A stretch of DNA of 8,956 nt. Source: SG8-40 sp035528435 (GTDB lineage Bacteria; Pseudomonadota; Gammaproteobacteria; Burkholderiales; Eutrophovitaceae). Made by a program: the position numbers and the translations under genes. Each line of letters starts with the position of its first letter. Position 1 is the stretch's first letter. Below are positions 1 through 5,092 of this stretch, piece after piece. A model generated the notes under the pieces. The model saw nothing but the letters and a program-made list of their open reading frames with translations. It did not search any database and was not told the origin of the DNA. The stretch spans positions 1 to 8,956 of the forward strand of contig DATKYN010000164.1 in NCBI GenBank assembly GCA_035528435.1, written 5' to 3'.

Positions 1-357
1 AGGCTGGCAAGACTTGAAACCGCGCCCTCGCTTATGGTCAAACCGCCGCGTGTCGCGGCCAGTCCATCGGCGCTTGAATGCCGGCTTTGGAAAACGCTGG
101 TATTGCCACGCACCGACGATTCACAGATCGAGCACGTCATCGTGTTCGGACATGTCGTTGCGGTTTACCTCGACGATGCGTACATCAAGAACGGCATCGT
201 CGATACCGGCGCAATGCGCCCACTGGCCCGGATGGGCTACATGGACTATTCGGTGGTGCGGCCCGATACCGTGATCACCCTGAACCGGCCTGTCGCAACC
301 GCGGACAAACAAAGCGCGAGCGTTCAGCCCGGCCCGTGGGACGGCGTCTATCGTTAG
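1..357 (+). CDS. Flavin reductase-family (DIM6/NTAB-like) protein, 3' part
   Basis: This is the C-terminal 118 codons of a gene that enters from the left edge; the frame is open from base 1 and ends with TAG at 355-357. The opening residues (ETAPSLMVKPPRVAASP, then ALECRLWKTLVLP) and the later stretches VVAVYLDDAYIKNGIVDT, MRPLARMGYMDYSVVRPDT and ITLNRP are the usual second half of FMN-binding split-barrel flavin reductase-like proteins, which are about 200 residues long, so roughly 80 residues are missing. Members bind FMN; some supply reduced flavin to two-component monooxygenases and many have no known partner. The ATG at base 34 lies inside the conserved domain and is not the start. No terminator with a T-run follows within 100 bases. 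Family assignment is fairly secure; the substrate or partner is unknown. Confidence 0.85.
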   Translation, partial: RLARLETAPSLMVKPPRVAASPSALECRLWKTLVLPRTDDSQIEHVIVFGHVVAVYLDDAYIKNGIVDTGAMRPLARMGYMDYSVVRPDTVITLNRPVATADKQSASVQPGPWDGVYR

Positions 358-748
358 GCGCCTTCGCAGCTCACATCTGGTTACGCGCTGACGTTTTCGG
401 TCAAGCACTCAACCCACGCGACTGCCGTTATCGCCAACACGGCGCTCCGCCGCGGCTTAATATTCATCTCGCACTAAGCGTCTTGCAGTTCGTCAACCGC
501 GTTGCCGAAGTTCCATTAACCGCGAAAACGACCTGAGGTAACGTCTGGCTTCATTGCAACTTCATAACACCCGTCTGACCATGCACCCCCCTGGACCCTG
601 GCAAAGCAGCGAGGCGTGGCACTTGCGCGTTGCCAGATTTGCGCATGCTTTTGCCATTCAAACTTTCTGAACAATCTGGTGCCTCAAACATGACGAAGGC
701 GGTGACATCGCGAAGCGCGCAACAACTCGACTGACAAAGGAGAGGTCA
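358..748. other. Intergenic region without a convincing gene
   Basis: These 391 bases lie between the flavin reductase-family gene and the molybdoenzyme gene. Small frames exist (for example 580-669, 29 codons, and 690-734, 14 codons), but neither has a ribosome site. A 7-bp inverted repeat, CTGGCAA (598-604) and TTGCCAG (630-636), could form a weak stem-loop, but no T-run follows. The hexamer TTGCCA occurs twice (630-635 and 651-656) and could serve as a -35 box for the downstream gene; I could not find a good -10 at the right distance from either copy. Confidence 0.5.
736..745 (+). promoter_or_regulatory. Ribosome binding site of the molybdoenzyme gene
   Basis: The purine run AAAGGAGAGG ends three bases before the ATG at 749; its AAGGAG core lies six bases upstream of the ATG. 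This near-consensus Shine-Dalgarno site supports that ATG as the start, which also places the twin-arginine motif at residues 9-10. Confidence 0.75.
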
Positions 749-1447
749 ATGAAAAATGACCGGGAAGTTTCCAGACGCAGCTTCCTCGCTGCAGCAGGCG
801 GCACATTGGTGAACATCGGGCTGCCTGGAATGTTCATCAAGCTCGCCAACGCAGAGCAAAGCGCAGTGGAAGCCACTACCAGGCCGGATGGCAGGCCGAG
901 GCTTCCGCCCGGGCAGTCCGCGGTGAAGAAAATCATAACGATGGGCGGTACCGCGCCTGGATCCACCGACGTTAATGACTGGAGTCTGCGCGTCTATGGC
1001 GAGGTGGCCAAACCGTTGGTTCTTTCCTACCAGGAACTGCTTGAGCTGGACCAGGTGGATATCACTTGCGACGTGCACTGTGTCACCGGGTGGTCCCTTC
1101 TCGATTCGCGCTGGGGCGGCGTGCGCCTGTCGACAATCATGGACAGAGTGAGGCCGCGTCGAGATGGACGGTTTATCGTTTTCGAGGCAGCAGCGGGTTT
1201 CACCAGCAATATTGCCATCAGCGAGACCCGCAAAGAGGACGTGATCCTCGCGCACAGTTTCGATGGCGAGCCACTACCACGGGAAAACGGTGCCCCTGTT
1301 CGTGCGATCGTCCCTGATCGCTACTTTTACAAAAGTGCAAAGTGGCTGGGAGCCATCAAGGTTACATCCCGGGATGAGCCCGGATTCTGGGAGAGTGCCG
1401 GTTACAGTAATTCCGCTGATCCATGGAAGAACGAACGCTTCGATTAG
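749..1447 (+). CDS. Tat-exported molybdopterin-dependent oxidoreductase (sulfite oxidase / MsrP fold)
   Basis: This 232-residue protein starts with a twin-arginine signal (S8-R9-R10-S11-F12-L13, then an Ala/Gly-rich hydrophobic stretch) and a likely signal peptidase site after A33-N34-A35, so it should be folded with its cofactor in the cytoplasm and exported to the periplasm. Residues about 70-208 form the Oxidored_molyb domain: V109-H110-C111-V112-T113-G114-W115 holds the Cys that ligates molybdenum in this family, and GAPVRAIVP (181-189) followed by KSAKWLGAIKV (195-205) is the typical pterin-binding end. It is shorter than MsrP/YedY and lacks the C-terminal dimerisation domain of sulfite oxidases. 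No heme or membrane partner such as MsrQ lies next to it. The substrate is unknown; reduction of a sulfoxide such as oxidised methionine is one possibility. Confidence 0.88.
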   Translation: MKNDREVSRRSFLAAAGGTLVNIGLPGMFIKLANAEQSAVEATTRPDGRPRLPPGQSAVKKIITMGGTAPGSTDVNDWSLRVYGEVAKPLVLSYQELLELDQVDITCDVHCVTGWSLLDSRWGGVRLSTIMDRVRPRRDGRFIVFEAAAGFTSNIAISETRKEDVILAHSFDGEPLPRENGAPVRAIVPDRYFYKSAKWLGAIKVTSRDEPGFWESAGYSNSADPWKNERFD

Positions 1448-1614
1448 AAGCGTGCAACACTCGGGAATCAGCTTCAGCGCAAAAGCATTCAGGGCATCGA
1501 ACCGCACTAAGTCGCCATAACGGATAATCAAGATCAGACAGAGGTGGCCCTGAGCTTATTGATCACGCACAGATTTCGATTCATCGCCGCACGCATCAGA
1601 ACAGTTCCGGATTG

Positions 1615-1633
1615 TGATTTATTGAATAAATCA
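1615..1633. promoter_or_regulatory. Perfect 9-1-9 palindrome, candidate operator
   Basis: TGATTTATT, a central G at 1624, then AATAAATCA form a perfect 19-bp inverted repeat centred 137 bases before the katG start. The size and odd-length symmetry recall Fur/PerR-family boxes, but the bases do not match either consensus well. It also lacks the ATAG-N7-CTAT spacing of OxyR. It is most simply read as a binding site for a dimeric regulator; the protein is unknown. The palindrome is directly visible; its function is inferred. Confidence 0.4.
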
Positions 1634-1683
1634 ATAGGTTTTGTTCCACCAAGAAAATCGATCACCAGATTTAATATTATTCG

Positions 1684-1713
1684 TTGGTCAACCGGGCACC
1701 GGGAAACTATAAA
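1684..1713 (+). promoter_or_regulatory. Possible sigma-70-type promoter of katG
   Basis: TATAAA (1708-1713, five of six bases of the -10 consensus) lies 18 bases after TTGGTC (1684-1689), a poor -35 box matching only TTG. Transcription would begin near 1720, giving a leader of about 40 bases. A weak -35 is common at katG promoters that need an activator such as OxyR. No OxyR site could be aligned here, so this is a tentative call. Confidence 0.3.
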
Positions 1714-1720
1714 TAGTTTC
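1703..1720. promoter_or_regulatory. 8-2-8 inverted repeat overlapping the putative katG -10 box
   Basis: GAAACTAT, two A bases, then ATAGTTTC form an inverted repeat with perfect 8-bp arms. It covers the candidate -10 hexamer, a position where a bound repressor would block RNA polymerase. The inner CTAT-AA-ATAG resembles OxyR half-sites in wording, but the spacing is 2 instead of 7, so it is not a canonical OxyR site. Confidence 0.4.
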
Positions 1721-1746
1721 TACGGGCTTTAAGGGGCCTGAACCCG

Positions 1747-1754
1747 AAAAGGAG
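1747..1754 (+). promoter_or_regulatory. katG ribosome binding site
   Basis: AAAAGGAG lies six bases before the ATG at 1761 and fixes that codon as the start. Confidence 0.75.
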
Positions 1755-1760
1755 TACGAC

Positions 1761-3929
1761 ATGGGCAAGAATGAAGCAGCACCGGCCGGCAAATGCCCGG
1801 TCATGCACGGCGCGATGACAAACACCGGAACATCGGTCATGGACTGGTGGCCGAACGCGCTGAACCTCGACATCCTGCATCAGCACGATACCAAGACCAA
1901 TCCGATGGGAAAGGGCTTCGATTATCGTGAACAACTGAAGAAACTCGATGTGCAAGCACTCAAGAAGGACCTGCATGCCCTGATGACGGACAGCCAGGAA
2001 TGGTGGCCTGCCGACTGGGGCCATTATGGTGGCCTGATGATCCGCATGGCATGGCACGCCGCCGGTTCCTATCGCACCGCTGACGGACGTGGGGGCGGCG
2101 GCGCCGGCAATCAGCGATTTGCCCCGCTTAACTCCTGGCCGGATAACACCAATCTCGACAAGGCGCGCCGTCTGCTGTGGCCGATCAAGAAGAAGTACGG
2201 TAACAAGATCAGCTGGGCCGACTTGATCATCCTCGCCGGTAACATCGCCTATGAATCCATGGGCCTGAAAACCTTCGGCTTCGGCTTCGGCCGCGAAGAC
2301 ATCTGGCACCCGGAAAAAGACGTCTACTGGGGCTCGGAAAAGGAATGGCTCGGCAAGGACCGCTATGCGAAGTCCGGGGACGAGGCCTCGCTCGAGAACC
2401 CGCTGGCCGCGGTGCAGATGGGCCTGATCTACGTGAACCCCGAAGGCGTCGACGGCAAGCCTGATCCGCTGAAGACGGCCGAGGCCGTGCGGGTGACCTT
2501 CGCGCGCATGGCGATGAACGACGAGGAAACCGTTGCGCTCACCGCTGGCGGCCATACGGTCGGCAAGACCCACGGCAATGGCGATGCGAGCCTGCTTGGC
2601 CCCGATCCCGAGGCCGCCGACGTCGAAGAGCAGGGCCTGGGCTGGATCAACCACACCAAACGCGGCATTGGTCGCGACACGGTAACCAGCGGCATCGAAG
2701 GCGCCTGGACCACCCATCCGACCAAGTGGGACAACGGCTACTTCGAGCTTCTGCTCAACTATGAGTGGGAAATCAGGTCGAGCCCCGCGGGCGCCCGGCA
2801 GTGGGAACCGATCAACATCAAGGAAGAAGACATGCCGGTTGACGTCGAGGATGCATCGATCCGCTGCAAACCGATCATGACCGATGCCGACATGGCCATG
2901 AAGATGGACCCGGCCTACCGGAAGATCTCCGAGCGTTTCTACAAGGACCCCGACTACTTCTCGAAGGTCTTCGCAAGGGCCTGGTTCAAGCTCACGCACC
3001 GCGATATGGGGCCGAAGGCGCGTTATATCGGGCCTGACGTGCCGAAGGAAGACCTGATCTGGCAGGACCCGGTTCCCTCCGGCCGCACCGACTACGATGT
3101 GAAAACCGCCAGGGCGAAGATCGCCGCCAGCGGTTTGACGATCAGCGACATGATCGCGACTGCCTGGGACAGCGCCCGCACCTTCCGGGCCTCCGACATG
3201 CGGGGCGGGGCCAGCGGAGCGCGCATCCGTCTGGCGCCACAGAAGGACTGGGAGGGTAACGAGCCCAAGCGTCTGGCCAAGGTGCTGGCCGTACTCGAAC
3301 CCATCGCGGCCGAGACCGGCGCGAGCGTGGCAGATGTAGTCGTTCTCGCAGGCAACGTCGGTGTCGAGCAGGCTGCCAGGGCGGCAGGCGTTAAAGTGAC
3401 CGTCCCGTTTGCCCCGGGACGTGGCGATGCAACGCAGGAGATGACGGATGTCGAGTCGTTTGATGTGCTGGAACCCGTCCATGACGGGTATCGCAACTGG
3501 CTCAAAAAAGACTACGCCGTCAGTGCGGAAGAACTCATGCTCGACCGCACCCAACTCATGGGACTGACTGCCCACGAGATGACCGCGCTGGTTGGCGGCA
3601 TGCGTGTTCTCGGCACCAACCACGGCGGCACGAAGCACGGGGTATTCACCGATCGCGAAGGTGCACTGACGAACGATTTCTTCGTGAACCTGACGGATAT
3701 GAGTTATACGTGGAAACCGGCTGGCAAAAACCTGTACGAAATTCGAGACCGCAGGACGGACAAAGTCAAGTGGACGGCGACCCGAATTGATCTCGTCTTC
3801 GGATCGAACTCTATTCTTCGGTCATACGCTGAGGTCTATGCGCAGGATGACAACAAGGAAAAATTCGTGAACGACTTTGTTGCAGCGTGGACCAAGGTCA
3901 TGAACGCGGATCGCTTCGACCTGGCCTGA
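1761..3929 (+). CDS. katG: Catalase-peroxidase KatG
   Basis: This 722-residue cytoplasmic heme enzyme breaks down hydrogen peroxide by catalase and peroxidase reactions. Its length is normal for the family and there is no signal peptide. In the N-terminal heme domain the distal triad is R95, W98 and H99 (RMAWHAAGSYR). The proximal His is H265 (TAGGHTVGKTHG), with W316 and D377 as its partners. The Met-Tyr-Trp crosslink expected of KatG would use W98, Y224 (GLIYVNPEG) and M250 (FARMAMND). The mobile Arg is R414 (LTHRDMGP). The heme-free C-terminal repeat domain follows, from about residue 430 to 722. All catalytic residues are present, so it should be active. The gene stands alone: its upstream gap holds palindromes and its own terminator follows. 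Residue equivalences rest on alignment from memory. Confidence 0.98.
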   Translation: MGKNEAAPAGKCPVMHGAMTNTGTSVMDWWPNALNLDILHQHDTKTNPMGKGFDYREQLKKLDVQALKKDLHALMTDSQEWWPADWGHYGGLMIRMAWHAAGSYRTADGRGGGGAGNQRFAPLNSWPDNTNLDKARRLLWPIKKKYGNKISWADLIILAGNIAYESMGLKTFGFGFGREDIWHPEKDVYWGSEKEWLGKDRYAKSGDEASLENPLAAVQMGLIYVNPEGVDGKPDPLKTAEAVRVTFARMAMNDEETVALTAGGHTVGKTHGNGDASLLGPDPEAADVEEQGLGWINHTKRGIGRDTVTSGIEGAWTTHPTKWDNGYFELLLNYEWEIRSSPAGARQWEPINIKEEDMPVDVEDASIRCKPIMTDADMAMKMDPAYRKISERFYKDPDYFSKVFARAWFKLTHRDMGPKARYIGPDVPKEDLIWQDPVPSGRTDYDVKTARAKIAASGLTISDMIATAWDSARTFRASDMRGGASGARIRLAPQKDWEGNEPKRLAKVLAVLEPIAAETGASVADVVVLAGNVGVEQAARAAGVKVTVPFAPGRGDATQEMTDVESFDVLEPVHDGYRNWLKKDYAVSAEELMLDRTQLMGLTAHEMTALVGGMRVLGTNHGGTKHGVFTDREGALTNDFFVNLTDMSYTWKPAGKNLYEIRDRRTDKVKWTATRIDLVFGSNSILRSYAEVYAQDDNKEKFVNDFVAAWTKVMNADRFDLA

Positions 3930-4002
3930 TACGGGCAACAATGTGTTCGAGTACGTCCAGTACGTATCCTGATCACGGACGAAAGCCCGAGGCACGACAT
4001 GA

Positions 4003-4044
4003 GGGCGGCGTTTCGATTCAAGCTGAAACGCCGCCCTTTGTTTT
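4003..4044 (+). terminator. Rho-independent terminator of katG
   Basis: GGGCGGCGTTTC (4003-4014) pairs perfectly with GAAACGCCGCCC (4025-4036) across a 10-base loop, and TTTGTTTT follows at once. It lies 73 bases past the katG stop. Read on the minus strand, the same hairpin has no T-run after it. It therefore mainly ends katG transcription and would be only a weak stop for the convergent gene at 4113-4757. Confidence 0.93.
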
Positions 4045-4112
4045 AAAACATGGAGATTGTCTCGACGCTTTCCCCAAAATCCGCTGTGTTCCTCCCGGGC
4101 GAGCCGCCTGAC

Positions 4113-4757
4113 TCAGCCACGCCGCAAACCTTCTTTCTCAAGCCGCCAGCACAACGTGTCGATACGGTCCTGACCAAAGAATGGTTCGCCATTGAATTCG
4201 AATGTCGGCACGCCCCAGTGTCCGGACTTTTCAAGATCGTGCTGATTCGCCTCGACTTCTTCACGGTGGGATGCTGAATCGACGATCGCTTCGTCCATAC
4301 TCGCCAGATCGAGTCCGGCCCTGGCCGCCGCGTCTTTCAGGTGCGTGTCCAGATGCCAGTCGCGCGTGCCACCGAAAATCACAGCCGACACTTCTGCGGC
4401 GAAGTGGATACCACGGCCCCGCCGCTGGGCTTCGACACCAAGGAAAGTCAGTCGATAGATGTAGGGCTGGTCAGTCGAAATTGCGTAGGTTTTCAGGTCC
4501 TGCACGATCGGGTCGGGCGACGGCCACTGGTGTGGCATGCCGAGCATCTCGGCACGTCGCAGCCAATCCATCATGATGTATTTCGCTCGCCTGACGTTGT
4601 CCGAACTGAAAAAATCCGGCTGCCGCACTGCCAACGGAAAGACAGGGCGCAGTGCAACACTTACCTCAAAGTCGCGCTCAAGTGCCAACGCACCCGGCGT
4701 CGCCAGGTAAGAATACGGACTTCTGAATGAATAGAACAGGTTGACGATTTGGTTCAC
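4113..4757 (-). CDS. DsbA-family / 2-hydroxychromene-2-carboxylate isomerase-like protein
   Basis: This thioredoxin-fold protein of 214 residues (216 if the ATG at 4763 is used) belongs to the HCCA isomerase / kappa-glutathione transferase branch. It has no CXXC; instead FYSFRSPYSYLA near the N terminus carries the Ser-Pro pair (S15 counted from the ATG) that replaces it and binds glutathione in NahD-type isomerases. Near the end GHWGVPTF (cis-Pro186) and FNGEPFFGQDRID are typical of the family. No signal peptide is seen, so it is likely cytoplasmic. The GTG at 4757 is preferred as start because AGGAGG lies 7 bases before it but only 1 base before the ATG at 4763. The gene runs convergent to katG and divergent from the ATPase. 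Real substrates of such stand-alone homologues are mostly unknown; a naphthalene-type pathway is not shown here. Confidence 0.88.
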   Translation of the reverse strand: MNQIVNLFYSFRSPYSYLATPGALALERDFEVSVALRPVFPLAVRQPDFFSSDNVRRAKYIMMDWLRRAEMLGMPHQWPSPDPIVQDLKTYAISTDQPYIYRLTFLGVEAQRRGRGIHFAAEVSAVIFGGTRDWHLDTHLKDAAARAGLDLASMDEAIVDSASHREEVEANQHDLEKSGHWGVPTFEFNGEPFFGQDRIDTLCWRLEKEGLRRG

Positions 4758-4763
4758 TGCCAT

Positions 4764-4770
4764 TCCTCCT
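4764..4770 (-). promoter_or_regulatory. Ribosome binding site that decides the start of the isomerase-like gene
   Basis: On the minus strand the site reads AGGAGGA and runs straight into ATG-GCA-GTG. Only one base separates AGGAGG from the ATG, which is too close for normal initiation, while seven bases separate it from the GTG. This favours GTG (4757) as the true start. Confidence 0.6.
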
Positions 4771-5092
4771 GGTCAGTATCACGCTTTGTGGGGATCGCCG
4801 GACTTTTCATACCTTCTTCGAAACGCGTCACCTCGGCGTTATCATGCCCTGCGTGTTGACGGCAGGGGCGTTGTTTTTGCTGGCGAGCGCCGCGCTGCAG
4901 TCGCCGCAAGCCGGCAGAGTCGCCCGCTGAAAAAAGTATGCGGTGGACGTGACAAAACGTCACGTCCCTGGGGGCACAAGCAACCGGATGCGTCCAAGGG
5001 AAAAGACAGGGTCGCTCACAGCCCGACCTTGCCTTATCTTTATGATCATGTTCCCTCTCGTTCGTCAGGGTACGTCTAACGGGTAGCATGTC
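4771..5092. other. Divergent intergenic region between the isomerase-like gene and the ATPase gene
   Basis: No gene is seen in this stretch. It should carry promoters in both directions. A weak 6-bp stem (CCCTGC 4847-4852 with GCAGGG 4862-4867) and the stronger inverted repeat at 4945-4967 are present. The only good -10-like hexamer toward the ATPase is TATGAT (5041-5046), and no matching -35 box sits 16-18 bases before it. Confidence 0.5.
4945..4967. promoter_or_regulatory. 9-5-9 inverted repeat, candidate shared operator
   Basis: GGACGTGAC, the spacer AAAAC, then GTCACGTCC form a perfect inverted repeat with 9-bp arms, 125 bases before the ATPase start and about 190 bases before the divergent gene. 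No T-run follows directly on either strand, so a terminator is unlikely. A protein-binding site is the better reading, possibly controlling one or both divergent genes. No known regulator consensus is recognised. Confidence 0.45.

Larger units (their letters stand above)
1448..1760. other. AT-rich regulatory gap upstream of katG
   Basis: These 313 bases contain no credible gene. A GTG-started frame of 62 codons (1544-1732) has no ribosome site and no recognisable protein character. From about 1611 to 1720 the base composition is clearly more AT-rich than the flanking genes and holds two palindromes and a possible promoter, listed separately. No T-run terminator is visible after the molybdoenzyme gene. 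Confidence 0.55.

Noticed and set aside
78..536. A 152-codon plus-strand frame overlapping the end of the flavin reductase-family gene
   Set aside because: Its first part is an out-of-frame reading of a conserved domain; the rest is Arg/Pro-rich without motifs and has no ribosome site.
598..636. Stem-loop CTGGCAA/TTGCCAG as a terminator for the flavin reductase-family gene
   Set aside because: A 25-base loop, no T-run, and it sits about 240 bases past the stop codon.
1634..1659. OxyR site starting at ATAG 1634
   Set aside because: The tetrads expected every 11 bases (CTAT, ATAG) read TCCA and AATC, so the spacing pattern of OxyR is not met.
1544..1732. GTG-started 62-codon frame upstream of katG
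   Set aside because: No ribosome site; it runs through the palindromes and the promoter-like region and has no protein family features.
1707..3638. A 643-codon open frame on the minus strand across katG
   Set aside because: It mirrors a clearly real katG in a GC-rich gene, where long antisense frames arise from codon bias. Its translation has no recognisable domain and no ribosome site.
4847..4880. Hairpin CCCTGC/GCAGGG followed by a T-rich stretch as a terminator
   Set aside because: Only a 6-bp stem, with the T-run several bases away, and no plus-strand gene upstream that would need it.
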